Origin: CAYJLF01 sp964371055
GTDB lineage: Bacteria; Eisenbacteria; RBG-16-71-46; CAIMUX01
DNA: 64,000 nt
Assembly (NCBI GenBank): GCA_964371055.1
Contig: CAYJLF010000016.1
Span: 1 to 64,000, forward strand
Direction: 5' to 3'
In this document: piece after piece, positions 1-8,769 of the stretch
How positions within the stretch are numbered: position 1 is the first letter of the stretch
Layout of the letters: every line of letters starts with the position of its first letter
Position numbers and translations under genes: made by a program
The notes under the pieces: generated by a model
Told to the model about the DNA's origin: nothing
Databases searched by the model: none
Seen by the model: the letters and a program-made list of their open reading frames with translations, nothing else

Positions 1-65
1 ACCGCCCGATCGGGATGGGCAGAAGCCGGCGCCGTCCCGCCAATCCCCAATCTTCAGGCCACAAC

Positions 66-1382
66 CTACCAGTTCACGATCGGCAGGACGCGGCGCCAGC
101 CCGCGTTGTCCGCCACCACGTTCACGACACCGATCTGCAGGCCGCGCAGCGCGCGCGCATAGTTGATGACGCCGATCGAGAGTCCGATCTGCCCGCCGCG
201 CATCTGGTTGAAGGCACCCACCGCGGCGCCCCGCAGCATCCGGTCGACTCCTGTCCGCGTCAGTCCCGCCGAGGCGACCAGACCGCGTGCACTGCCAACG
301 CTGGTCCAGGCTCCGCCGATCGCCACGCCACGGAGAACGCCACCAGCGCCGGCCCCGAGGCCGCCGATGATCGCGCCGCGAACGTCCCCGCCGGCGCCAC
401 ATCCCAGTCCTCCCAGGCCGAGGCCGGTCAGCTCGTCCCCGGCGCCGCAACCGAGGCCGCCGATCGCGATCCCGCAAAGATCCTCCCCGGCACCGCAACC
501 GAGGCCGCCGATCGCGATGCCGCGAAGATCCTCTCCGGCGCCGCAACCGAAGCCGCCGATCGCGATCCCGCGAAGATCCTCTCCGGCGCCGCAACCGAGG
601 CCACCGATCGCGATCCCGCGAAGATCCTCCCCGGCGCCGCAACCGAGGCCACCGATCGCGATCCCGCGGAGATCCGCCCCGGCGCCGCAACCGAGGCCGC
701 CGATCGCGATCCCGCGAAGATCCTCTCCGGCGCCAGCCCCGAGCCCGCCAGCAACCACACCAGTGATGTCATCGCCTGCTCCCGCGCCCAAGCCGCCAAC
801 CAGAATGCCTCGTGCGCTATCTCCGGCGCCGGCGCCCAGGCCGCCGAGCACGATGCCGCGCGCGCCGTCCCCGGCGCCTGCACCCAGGCCGCCAACCAAG
901 ATGCCTCGCGCGCTATTGCCGGCGCCGGCACCCAACCCACCGACGAGGATCCCCGAACTCGAATCCCCGGCCTCGACCCGGAGCCCCGCGACGGCCAGCC
1001 CCTTCACCAGGCCGGCTCCCCTCACTCCCCACAGCCCCGCGTGGATGCCGCGCAGCTCGCCTCCGCCCGGCGCCCAGCCGAGCTGGAGGCCCTCGTAGCG
1101 GGCCTCGTCATTGTCCCTGGGAAACCAGAGGGTGATGTTGATCCCCTGGATCTTATGGACCTCACCATCGCGGAGGTTGAATCGCAACCCGCGGAACCGG
1201 GGCAGGTTGCCGAATCCGATCCCCTCTTCCCGGCTCGGCACGCCAAACCCGCTCGCGCCGGCACGCTCCGTCCCCGCAAGGAGAAGGAGCGCGAGGAGCA
1301 GAGAGCAGAGCGCCCCGCGGAAGGGCTTGAGACTGGAGAGGATAGTCGCGTGGTGGCAGGATGCGGCCGGGGCGAGCGGCAT
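66..1382 (-). CDS. secreted surface protein with 16-residue Gly-rich tandem repeats
   Basis: A 438-residue protein of unknown function. Residues about 22-43 form a hydrophobic signal peptide ending in an Ala/Gly-rich cleavage region. Residues 148-355 are 13 tandem 16-residue units of the form GGLGxGAGxDLRGIAI, which look like the rungs of a beta-solenoid. The tail has the GLxIGxxN pattern (QIGLSIGVIN, LQIGVVN) and ends PIVNW, resembling LA_2272-type surface repeat proteins. Some units carry a Cys at position 5 and others an Ala, giving two sub-blocks. The start ATG is preceded by GGAGG five bases upstream. It stands alone, codirectional with but upstream-spaced from other minus-strand genes. 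Export to the cell surface is inferred; no enzymatic motif is visible. Confidence 0.75.
   Translation of the reverse strand: MPLAPAASCHHATILSSLKPFRGALCSLLLALLLLAGTERAGASGFGVPSREEGIGFGNLPRFRGLRFNLRDGEVHKIQGINITLWFPRDNDEARYEGLQLGWAPGGGELRGIHAGLWGVRGAGLVKGLAVAGLRVEAGDSSSGILVGGLGAGAGNSARGILVGGLGAGAGDGARGIVLGGLGAGAGDSARGILVGGLGAGAGDDITGVVAGGLGAGAGEDLRGIAIGGLGCGAGADLRGIAIGGLGCGAGEDLRGIAIGGLGCGAGEDLRGIAIGGFGCGAGEDLRGIAIGGLGCGAGEDLCGIAIGGLGCGAGDELTGLGLGGLGCGAGGDVRGAIIGGLGAGAGGVLRGVAIGGAWTSVGSARGLVASAGLTRTGVDRMLRGAAVGAFNQMRGGQIGLSIGVINYARALRGLQIGVVNVVADNAGWRRVLPIVNW
318..941. repeat. 13 tandem copies of a 48-bp coding repeat
   Basis: Thirteen in-frame 48-bp units encode the 16-residue repeats of the surface protein. 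Units 5-10 are nearly identical at the DNA level and so are prone to copy-number change, while units 1-4 and 11-13 have diverged. Confidence 0.8.
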
Positions 1383-1582
1383 CGTGATCCTCCTTCGGGT
1401 GGGGGTAGTACGCGAACACCGGGCGAGAGACGCGCACGCGCCGCCGAAGGTTGCATCACCTGGCGCCTGGCGTCGAGCCGGCCTCCCGCGCCGGCGCCTT
1501 CAGGGGCCGCTTCCCCCCAGCCCGGGGCCCGCCCGCCCGGCGCCCGTCCGCCCGCTGTCCCGCTGCCCGCTCCGGCAACCTC

Positions 1583-1867
1583 TCAGATCATCCGGTCCAC
1601 GTTCCAGACGATCATCCGCATCCGCTGCCGGCAATCAGCGCACTGCGCATCGATCGCCGCCAGCAACTCGTCGACCTTGGCCTTCTCCACGACCGTGAAG
1701 ATGATCGACGACGTTTCGGGGAAGGCTCTCGAGCCCAGGCGGATACCGCTCTTCCCCACGCCGTAGACGGTGGGAATCTCCGTGTAGCCGAGCACCTGGT
1801 GCTCGCCCAAGGCCGCCTCCACTTTCTCCTTGTGCGTGCTCTCCACGACGATCATCAGCATTTGCAT
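1583..1867 (-). CDS. PII-like signalling protein linked to RND efflux
   Basis: A 94-residue protein with the PII/CutA-like ferredoxin-type fold: it starts MQMLMIVVES, has a glycine-rich T-loop-like stretch (YGVGKSGIRLG, about residues 35-45) and a second beta-alpha-beta half. It resembles the PII-NG group, which is known to sit beside metal-efflux RND operons. A CADC pair near residue 76 could bind a metal. The internal ATG at 1867 is chosen because it lies two bases after the stop of the upstream DUF2892 gene and begins exactly at the first beta-strand; the longer open frame upstream is antisense-like sequence. It is the last gene of the efflux operon and is probably an allosteric regulator of the pump. 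The ligand is unknown. Confidence 0.75.
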   Translation of the reverse strand: MQMLMIVVESTHKEKVEAALGEHQVLGYTEIPTVYGVGKSGIRLGSRAFPETSSIIFTVVEKAKVDELLAAIDAQCADCRQRMRMIVWNVDRMI

Positions 1868-1869
1868 CG

Positions 1870-2061
1870 CTAGGATTCCCGCACCTTCAGCTTCCGCAGG
1901 AAGGTGATCATCGGACACCACTTCGTGAAGGCTGACTGCAGCAGGTTCAGGCCGACGAAGGCGGTAAACCAGTACCAGTTCGGATGCACAAAATGCCCCA
2001 GCGCCACCGACAGCAGCACGAAGAACCCCGCGATCGCCCGCAACCATTGATTCAGATCCAT
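1870..2061 (-). CDS. DUF2892 small inner-membrane protein
   Basis: A 63-residue protein with two transmembrane helices (about residues 7-27 and 30-48) and a Lys/Arg-rich end. The KWCP motif followed by a basic stretch is typical of DUF2892 (YgaP transmembrane-domain) proteins. The ATG at 2061 has GGAAGGAGAG upstream and follows the RND gene by 35 bases. Such proteins often accompany RND or rhodanese genes; a role as a small accessory subunit of the pump is inferred only. Confidence 0.78.
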   Translation of the reverse strand: MDLNQWLRAIAGFFVLLSVALGHFVHPNWYWFTAFVGLNLLQSAFTKWCPMITFLRKLKVRES

Positions 2062-2096
2062 CGATCTCTCCTTCCCGCCGCGGCCTGGCCGCGGCG

Positions 2097-5000
2097 TCAG
2101 TCCTGTTCGGAGACCGGCGCCGCCGACTTGCGGCCGCGCAGGTAGAGGTAGTACAGCAGTGGAATCACAACGAGCGTGAGGGCGGTCGCGACCAGCACGC
2201 CGAAAATGAGCGACACCGCCAGTCCCTGGAAGATCGGATCGAGCACCATGACGAACCCCCCCGCCACCAGCGCGAGGGCAGTCAGGACGATCGGCCGCAA
2301 CCGCACCGCCCCGGCCTTCACCACTGCCTCTTCGAGCGGCGTTCCCGCCTCCAGTTCCAGGTTGACGAAATCGACCAGCAGGATCGAGTTGCGCACGATG
2401 ATCCCCGCCAGCGCGATGAAACCGATCATCGAGGTGGCGGTGAAGAAGATCCCGGTCACCCAATGTCCCGGCAGGATCCCGATCAGCGTCAGGGGAATCG
2501 GCGCCATGATGATGAGCGGCGTGATGAAGCTGCCGAACCAGGCGACGACCAGGACATAGACGAGGAGCATCACGACTCCGAACGCGATTCCCATGTCGCG
2601 ACCGACCTCGTAGGTGATCTGCCACTCTCCGTCCCACTTCAGGCTGAGCCGGTCTTCGGAATCGGGCTGCTTCGCGTAGTGCTGCGCGATCTCGTACCCC
2701 TCCGGCAGGCGGATCGCCGCGATCTGATCCTTCAGGTTAAGGACACCGTAGATCGGGCTCTCCTGTGCGCCGGCCACTTCACCGGTCACGTAAACCACCC
2801 GCCGCAGGTTCTTGTGGTAGATCGACCGTTCCTCCGTCGACGGAACGACCTCGACCAGTTCGCTGAGCGGCACCATCCGGCCATCGGGGGCGTGCAGCGC
2901 CAGCCCGCCGAGATCGGCCAGCCGCGGACGCTCAGTCCTTTCCATCCGCAGCACGACCGGAACGGGCTCCCGGCCGTTCTCGTCATGCAGCACACCGGCC
3001 TCGTGCCCCCAGCCGAGCATGGCCAGCTTCTGCGCCACCATCTCGGGCGTGATCCCCGCGAGCGCCGCGCGCTCGGGGTCAACCCGGAACTCGAGGCGCG
3101 GTTGCGGGTCCTCGACGAACCAGTCGACATCGACGATCCCCTCGGTCCGCTCGAAGATCCGCTTCACCTCCGCCGCGACTTCCGTCTGGCGCTCCAGGTC
3201 GGGCCCGTAGATTTCGGCCACCATGGTGGAGAGAACCGGCGGTCCCGGCGGCACCTCGGCCACCTTGATCCGCGCGCCATGCCGCTCGGCGATCGGGGTG
3301 AGCAGTGGGCGCACCTTCTTCGCGATCGCGTGGCTCTGCTCCTGGCGATGATGTTTCGCCGCCAGGTTGACCTGGATGTCGGCCACGTTCGGTCCGCGAC
3401 GAAGGAAGTAGTGCCGGACCAGGCCGTTGAAGTTGATCGGCCCGGAGGTGCCGACGTAGACCTGCAGGTCGGTGACATCGGGCTGGTCCCGCAGCACCTT
3501 CGCGAGGTCGCAAGCCGCGGCCCGCGTCTGCTCCAGGGTGGAGCCCTCCGGCATATCGATCACGACCTGGAACTCGCTCTTGTTGTCATAGGGGAGCATC
3601 TTGATCCGCACGGCACGGACCCCGACCAGCGCCATCGATCCGACGAGCAGGACTCCGACCGCCGCGAGCGTTATGTTCCTGAGGCGGGGGCGGTGGATCA
3701 TCGGCTCGACGATCGCGGAGTACCAACGCTCGATCCGGCTCTCCTCTGGGGTCTCCTCCACCGGGTCGCCCGGTTCCGAGCGCCCGTCACTCCCTTCTCC
3801 CGCCCCGGCCGCCGACACGCGCTTGGGACCATGATGGCCCTTCTTCAGCACGCGAAGGGTCACCCAGGGAGTCACAACGAACGCCACCAGGAGGGAGAAG
3901 AACATGGCCGCCGACGCGTTGATCGGGATCGGTCGCATGTAGGGGCCCATCAGGCCGCTGACAAAGGCCAGCGGCAGGAGTGACGCGATCACGGTGAACG
4001 TCGCCAGGATGGTCGGATTGCCCACTTCGTCGGTCGCATAGACCGCGGCCCGCTTCGGCGTGGTCCAGCCGAGCTGGAAGTGCCGGTGGATGTTCTCCAC
4101 CACGACGATCGCATCGTCGACCAGGATTCCGATCGCGAAGATGAGCGCAAAGAGCGTGACCCGATTGAGGGTGTATCCGAACAGGTAGCTGAGCGCCAGG
4201 GTGAGAGCGAGGGTCACCGGCACCACGACCGCCACGACGATCGCCTCGCGCCGTCCGAGAAAGAAGAAGATGAGCCCGACGACGGCCAGGGTGGCGATGA
4301 GCACGTGGCCGATCAGCTCGTTCGACTTCTCCTCCGCCGTCTCGCCGTAGTTGCGGGTGTTCGTGATCTCGACCCCCTGCGGGAGCGAACTCTTCTCGAA
4401 GCGATGGACGACCGCCTCGACCTGCTTCGCCAGGGCGACCGCGTTCGACCCCGGCTTCTTCGCCACCGACACCGTCACCGCGGGCACGCCGGCGGGAGTT
4501 TGCTCGATGCCTTTGTCGGCCGCTTTGGGGCCGACCCCGAAGAGCACGACGGTGGCCTGCTCCGACGGGCCATCGGTCACGGTTGCCACCTCGCCCAGGC
4601 GCAAGGTCCGGCCGTCCCGGACCCCCACGATGACCTCCCTCACATCATCGACGGTACGGAGGAAACGTCCCGCGGAGAGGGTGATCTCGCGATTTCCCTC
4701 GCTGAACGATCCGGCCGGCAGTTTCCAGTTCGCCTGCCGCAGCGACTGCGCCAGCGAGAGGGCGCTGACCCCGTATCCCTGCAGCCGTTCCGGATCGAGC
4801 AGCACGCGGATCTCGCGCCTCTCACCCCCGATCAACTCGACCTCGGCGATGTCGGGGATCTTTTTGATCTGGAGCGCGAGCTCCCCGGCGACCTGGCGCA
4901 GTTGATAGCCGTCATGCTCCTCGCTCCAGAGCGTCAGGGCGACGATCGGAACGTCGTCGATCGACTTCGGCTTGACGAGCGGAGGCCCCGCCCCTGGTGG

Positions 5001-5417
5001 GATCCGGTCGGGGTGGGCCATGACTTTGGCGTAGAGTTTGACCAGGCTCTCTTCCGGGTCCTGTCCGACTTTGAACCGCACGATCGCCATCCCGAAGTTC
5101 GGGCTGCTCGTGGTGTAGACATATTCGACGCCCGGGATCTCCCAGATCAGCTTCTCGAGCGGCGTCGACACCCGTTCCTCGACCTCACGCGCGCTGGCAC
5201 CGGGATAGGGGACGAAGACGTCGATCATCGGAACCTTGATCTGCGGTTCCTCCTCGCGCGGCGTGATCACGACCGCGAACACTCCCAAGGCGAGCGAAGC
5301 GAGGACGATGAGCGGCGTCAGCTTGGAGTCGATGAAAGCCTGCGCCATCCGCCCCGCCGGGCCGAGCGGCTTGCGGGCCATCTTGAGGAGGCTGGTGTCG
5401 CGTTGCAGGTCGTTCAT
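2097..5417 (-). CDS. RND efflux transporter permease (HAE1-like)
   Basis: A 1106-residue inner-membrane RND pump, the proton-driven component of a tripartite exporter. After a short cytoplasmic N-terminus the first transmembrane helix (LTPLIVLASLALGVFAV) leads into the periplasmic porter domain. The TM4 signature reads GILVDDAIVVVENIHRHF, with the paired Asp residues typical of hydrophobe/amphiphile (HAE1-type) pumps rather than the DFGxxxDGAVV of heavy-metal (HME) pumps. The start at 5417 overlaps the stop of the adaptor gene as ATGA; a much longer upstream open frame is ignored. Despite the HAE1 signature, the ArsR regulator and PII-like partner resemble metal-efflux operons, so the substrate is open. 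Confidence 0.92.
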   Translation of the reverse strand: MNDLQRDTSLLKMARKPLGPAGRMAQAFIDSKLTPLIVLASLALGVFAVVITPREEEPQIKVPMIDVFVPYPGASAREVEERVSTPLEKLIWEIPGVEYVYTTSSPNFGMAIVRFKVGQDPEESLVKLYAKVMAHPDRIPPGAGPPLVKPKSIDDVPIVALTLWSEEHDGYQLRQVAGELALQIKKIPDIAEVELIGGERREIRVLLDPERLQGYGVSALSLAQSLRQANWKLPAGSFSEGNREITLSAGRFLRTVDDVREVIVGVRDGRTLRLGEVATVTDGPSEQATVVLFGVGPKAADKGIEQTPAGVPAVTVSVAKKPGSNAVALAKQVEAVVHRFEKSSLPQGVEITNTRNYGETAEEKSNELIGHVLIATLAVVGLIFFFLGRREAIVVAVVVPVTLALTLALSYLFGYTLNRVTLFALIFAIGILVDDAIVVVENIHRHFQLGWTTPKRAAVYATDEVGNPTILATFTVIASLLPLAFVSGLMGPYMRPIPINASAAMFFSLLVAFVVTPWVTLRVLKKGHHGPKRVSAAGAGEGSDGRSEPGDPVEETPEESRIERWYSAIVEPMIHRPRLRNITLAAVGVLLVGSMALVGVRAVRIKMLPYDNKSEFQVVIDMPEGSTLEQTRAAACDLAKVLRDQPDVTDLQVYVGTSGPINFNGLVRHYFLRRGPNVADIQVNLAAKHHRQEQSHAIAKKVRPLLTPIAERHGARIKVAEVPPGPPVLSTMVAEIYGPDLERQTEVAAEVKRIFERTEGIVDVDWFVEDPQPRLEFRVDPERAALAGITPEMVAQKLAMLGWGHEAGVLHDENGREPVPVVLRMERTERPRLADLGGLALHAPDGRMVPLSELVEVVPSTEERSIYHKNLRRVVYVTGEVAGAQESPIYGVLNLKDQIAAIRLPEGYEIAQHYAKQPDSEDRLSLKWDGEWQITYEVGRDMGIAFGVVMLLVYVLVVAWFGSFITPLIIMAPIPLTLIGILPGHWVTGIFFTATSMIGFIALAGIIVRNSILLVDFVNLELEAGTPLEEAVVKAGAVRLRPIVLTALALVAGGFVMVLDPIFQGLAVSLIFGVLVATALTLVVIPLLYYLYLRGRKSAAPVSEQD

Positions 5418-6535
5418 GGACGCACCTCGACCCTCGATCCGACCTCGAGCGCCGACGGCGGCTCGAGCACGACCGCTTCGCCGCCGGCCAGGCCCGACGT
5501 CACCTCGGGCGCCGCGGCCCGATCCTCGTTGAGCGACACCATGCGGAACATCGCCCGCCCATCCTCCGCCACAAAGACTCCCGTCATCCCGCCACGGCGG
5601 ACGACTGCGCTCGCCGGCACCCGCAGGACCTGCCGCTCGCCCATCGGAAGGAAGGCCCTTCCGAAGAGACCCGCCCGCAGCGAGGGATCCTCTTCGAGAT
5701 CGATCTTGACCAGGATGGAGCGGGTGGCGGGATCGGCGGCCGGAGTCACCTCGGACACCGTCCCCCGGATCGTCCGGCCGGGAACGGCCGGCACCCGGAC
5801 CTCGACCTGCGCGCCGACCACCGCCGCTTCGGCCCGAGAGGCCTCCAGCGAAGCGAAGAGGCGGAGGTGCGTCGTGTCCTCCACCTTCATGAGAGGGCGG
5901 CCGGGCGAAGCCAGGTCTCCCTCTTCGCACAACTGGTCGACGACTCGGCCGTCGAACGGAGCCGGGATCCGCGCGTAGGCCTGATAGGAAGTGGCGGTCG
6001 CGACCGCCCCCTCCGCCTGTCGGACGGCGCCGAGCGCCGTCTCGTGCTGGTATCGCGCCTGGTCGAGTTCGAGCTGCGAGGCGGCTCCCCGCGCGCGGAG
6101 CTGCTCGAAGCGCCTGAAGTTCGTCTCCGCCAGCGTGGCCGCCGCCCGAGCCTGCGCGAGCCCTCCCTCGGCCTGCGCCACCTGGCCCGCCACATCACGG
6201 CTGTCGATGACCAGGAGGATCTCTCCCTTTCGGACCGGATCGCCCGCCTTCTTGCGGATCTCGACCACCGTGCCCATCACCTTGCCCGCGATCGTCGCCT
6301 CGTGCGCGGACCGGAGGGTGCCGACCGCCTCCACCATCCCCGACTCGCGCTCGGGCTGGATCCGGGTAACGCCCACGCTCACCGGCGCGGACTCCGCACG
6401 CTTCTCCTCATGCCTGGCGCAGCCGGCTCCGGCCACGATCGCGAACGATGCGCCAAACCCCAGCGCGAGCAGGACCCCGCGCGCGCCGGACGAACGCAGG
6501 CGCCGGCTCCCCGGCGCGCCCCAGATCGAGATCAT
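5414..6535 (-). CDS. RND periplasmic adaptor (membrane fusion) lipoprotein
   Basis: A 373-residue HlyD/AcrA-type adaptor linking pump and outer-membrane channel. The N-terminus has a hydrophobic signal with a lipobox (VAGAGC, about residue 39), so it is probably lipid-anchored. A lipoyl/barrel-sandwich half follows (GTVVEIRKKAGDPVRKGEIL), then an alpha-helical hairpin rich in Ala/Gln, the second lipoyl half (RIPAPFDGRVV) and a beta-barrel region. Both ends overlap their neighbours as ATGA, so it is translationally coupled in the operon outer-membrane factor, adaptor, pump. Confidence 0.9.
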   Translation of the reverse strand: MISIWGAPGSRRLRSSGARGVLLALGFGASFAIVAGAGCARHEEKRAESAPVSVGVTRIQPERESGMVEAVGTLRSAHEATIAGKVMGTVVEIRKKAGDPVRKGEILLVIDSRDVAGQVAQAEGGLAQARAAATLAETNFRRFEQLRARGAASQLELDQARYQHETALGAVRQAEGAVATATSYQAYARIPAPFDGRVVDQLCEEGDLASPGRPLMKVEDTTHLRLFASLEASRAEAAVVGAQVEVRVPAVPGRTIRGTVSEVTPAADPATRSILVKIDLEEDPSLRAGLFGRAFLPMGERQVLRVPASAVVRRGGMTGVFVAEDGRAMFRMVSLNEDRAAAPEVTSGLAGGEAVVLEPPSALEVGSRVEVRP

Positions 6536-8001
6536 CGTGTCACCTCCGGTACCGGCTCCTGGCCGATGGTGAAGAGAAGAGTCCGCGTGGCCGTCCGCAG
6601 ATCGAAGCGGGCCTGCGTCTCACGCACCTGCGCCTCATGGGCCTGGGTCTCGGCGTCGAGGAGATCGGTCATCCGGGCCACCCCCTGGCCGAACCGCTCC
6701 TCGATAATCGCCAGAGCGCGTTCCGCCGCTCCGACCGCTCCCTGGTTCGCCGCCAGGCGGGCGCGAGCCTCCTCGACCGCTTGCCATGCCTGCCGGACCT
6801 CGAACTCGAGTTGCTGGCGGTAGGCGCGACCGGCCTCTTCCGCCCCCCTCGCCTCGTGCTTCGCCCGCGAAACCCGCGCGTGGGTCTGCCCCCAGTTCCA
6901 GAGCTTCCACTCAGCCATCGCGGCGAGGGTTCGACTCTCGCCGTGCGTCCCGAACGCGCGGTCGTCGTTCCAGGCCCAACGGGCCGAGACGCCGATCTGC
7001 GGGAAGTACTCGCCGCGAGCGCGTCCGACCCCGGCGTGCGCCGCCTCGATCTGGCGGTCGACCGCCTTGAGATCGGCGCGGTTCGACATCGCCGTCGCGA
7101 GCGCATCCTCGTAACTTCCAGGCAGGGTCGGTTCCGTCCCTGCGACATCCTCCAGCCGGAACTCACGCGCCTGGTCGACCCCCAGCACCCGACCGAGTCC
7201 GGCCCGCGCCAATCGTTCACCGTTTCGGGCGCGAATGCGATTCTCGTCCATCTTCGCGAGCTGCACCTGCGCCTGCAGATAGTCGCTTTCCACCATCATG
7301 CCGACGTCGTAGAAAGCTTCGGCCTGATCGACGTGACGGGCGGTGGTCGCGTGCGCCGCCTCGGCCAGTTCGCGGAACCGTCCGGCCAGGAGCGCGCCCA
7401 GGTAGGCCTGCGTGACACCCAGGTCGACCGCGCGCACGGTGTGGTCCCGCACCGCCTCGGCTGCCGCTGCCATCCGGCCGGCCTGCCGTATCCCGTACTG
7501 GAGCGATCCGCCGGTGAAGAGCGGGAGCCGCACTTCCAACTCGGTGGTGAAGTTGTCGAAATCTTCCGGATCGTTGGGATCGGTCTGCGTGAACGTCGGG
7601 AACGAGAACCGCTCCTGCATGAGTTGCAGGCCAAAGACGTCGGCCGGGGAGTCGGTGCGGAGCGCAATCTCGCGTCCCTCCACCGACGGCAGCCGATAGA
7701 GCCACGCCTCCCGCTTCGCGGCGCGCGCCGCTTCCTTACGCGCGTCGGCCTCCCGGATCATCGGACTTTGCGCCCGCGCCAGCCTGACGGCGTCGGTCAA
7801 GCTCAGGGGTTCCGCGCCCCGCGCCGATCCGGCCAGGACGAGCGCCAGGATCGCCGCGACCGCGGCCCCTCCCCGGGCGCCCCGCGCGGGCCGGGCCGCA
7901 GTGCCGCTGGCCCGTGCCGCCCCGCCGGCGCGCCCGGCTCCGTCAGAAACCACGAGCAGTCCACCGCGCCGTGGTCTCCGTGCCTCTCGTCGATCACTCA
8001 C
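6532..8001 (-). CDS. outer-membrane efflux protein (TolC family)
   Basis: A TolC-type outer-membrane factor. Two OEP repeats are visible: LTDAVRLARAQSPMIREADA near the mature N-terminus, and a second half beginning near YEDALATAMSNRADLKAV. Long Ala/Glu/Arg-rich helices are typical of the tunnel. The signal peptide lies just after an Arg/Gly-rich N-terminal stretch and ends near ARGAEP. A GTG at 8001 with GGAGGAGGG eight bases upstream is preferred; a GTG at 8031 is possible. It is the first gene of the efflux operon, transcribed from the promoter at 8088-8116 and divergent from the ArsR gene. Confidence 0.88.
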   Translation of the reverse strand: MSDRREARRPRRGGLLVVSDGAGRAGGAARASGTAARPARGARGGAAVAAILALVLAGSARGAEPLSLTDAVRLARAQSPMIREADARKEAARAAKREAWLYRLPSVEGREIALRTDSPADVFGLQLMQERFSFPTFTQTDPNDPEDFDNFTTELEVRLPLFTGGSLQYGIRQAGRMAAAAEAVRDHTVRAVDLGVTQAYLGALLAGRFRELAEAAHATTARHVDQAEAFYDVGMMVESDYLQAQVQLAKMDENRIRARNGERLARAGLGRVLGVDQAREFRLEDVAGTEPTLPGSYEDALATAMSNRADLKAVDRQIEAAHAGVGRARGEYFPQIGVSARWAWNDDRAFGTHGESRTLAAMAEWKLWNWGQTHARVSRAKHEARGAEEAGRAYRQQLEFEVRQAWQAVEEARARLAANQGAVGAAERALAIIEERFGQGVARMTDLLDAETQAHEAQVRETQARFDLRTATRTLLFTIGQEPVPEVTR

Positions 8002-8087
8002 GCTGCTACCCTCCTCCGTCTCCCCTCCCACCGATCGACCTTCTCGCTTGCTCCAGGCCGACCCGGCGGGAGAAACTTGCTTTGTAG

Positions 8088-8116
8088 AGTGTATGCGTAT
8101 ATGATTGATTAGTCAA
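8088..8116 (-). promoter_or_regulatory. sigma70-type promoter of the efflux operon
   Basis: Reading the minus strand, TTGACT (8116-8111) and TACACT (8093-8088) are separated by exactly 17 bases and lie about 90 bases upstream of the outer-membrane factor. It stands out as an AT-rich patch in GC-rich surroundings. Confidence 0.65.
8105..8116. promoter_or_regulatory. candidate ArsR operator
   Basis: TTGATTAGTCAA is a 12-bp near-perfect palindrome (10 of 12 positions symmetric) that overlaps the -35 box of the efflux promoter and lies 65 bases before the ArsR gene. A dimeric repressor bound there would block the efflux promoter. The assignment to ArsR is inferred from position. Confidence 0.5.
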
Positions 8117-8181
8117 ATAGGAAATCGATTGGCCCTGCCGCAGTCGTCGGCCGGGTTCCTGACCGGACTCCGGGAGAGCAG

Positions 8182-8565
8182 ATGAGCAGTAAGCCCATGA
8201 ACGACAAGACGATGGAGCTAGTCGCCGAGCGCTTCCGGGTCCTGGGTGACCAGCAGAGGCTTCGCCTCCTCCAGGCGCTGGGAGACCGCGAGCGGGCGGT
8301 GGCCGACCTCGCCCAGGAGTGCGAGACCTCGCCGGCGAACGCCAGCAAGCACCTGGCGGTGCTCCTGCGGGCCGGGCTCGTCGCCCGCCGCAAGGAAGGG
8401 CTCTACGTCTATTATCGCGCGGCCGACCCGTCGATCTTCCAACTCTGCGACCTCGTCTGCGGCAGCATCCGCACCCGGCTGGCGCACGAACTGACCGAAC
8501 TCGGGCCGGTCGAGACGTCGCCGACGGGACGAAAGACGGTCGCGCGCACCCGTACCGGCATGTAG
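8182..8565 (+). CDS. ArsR/SmtB-family transcriptional regulator
   Basis: A 127-residue winged-helix repressor. The N-terminal helices (RFRVLGDQQRLRLLQALGD) and the recognition helix (SPANASKHLAVLLRAGLV, residues 50-67) match ArsR proteins, followed by the wing (RRKEGLYVYYRA). The classic ELCVCDL arsenic/metal loop is absent; Cys residues are at 47, 89 and 93, so an alpha5-type site (LCDLVC) or a redox switch is possible. It is divergent from the efflux operon and probably represses it. The ATG is chosen although a further in-frame Met follows at residue 6. Confidence 0.88.
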   Translation: MSSKPMNDKTMELVAERFRVLGDQQRLRLLQALGDRERAVADLAQECETSPANASKHLAVLLRAGLVARRKEGLYVYYRAADPSIFQLCDLVCGSIRTRLAHELTELGPVETSPTGRKTVARTRTGM

Positions 8566-8769
8566 GCGGCCGGCGGGCGGGATTCGGAGATTCGGGCGGG
8601 GACTGAACTCTGGCCAAGTCAGATCCGGCTGACGGGAGCGGCGCGGAGCGTAGCGGAGGTTGTGCGGCGCGGTACGGCCGTGCTTCCATCCCAGCGCACG
8701 GGGCCGTCGGTTGGATAGGCGCCCAGAGCGCAGAACCGCCGAGTAAGGTTCCCAGAGGAGATTCGTGCG

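Noticed and set aside
318..941. The 48-bp tandem repeats as a CRISPR array
   Set aside because: There are no spacers; the repeats are contiguous, in frame and coding.
5418..5930. N-terminal extension of the RND pump frame
   Set aside because: It overlaps the adaptor gene; the ATGA junction and the typical pump N-terminus support 5417.
4080..5978. A 632-codon open frame on the plus strand
   Set aside because: It is antisense to the RND pump gene, has no domain, and reflects high-GC codon bias.
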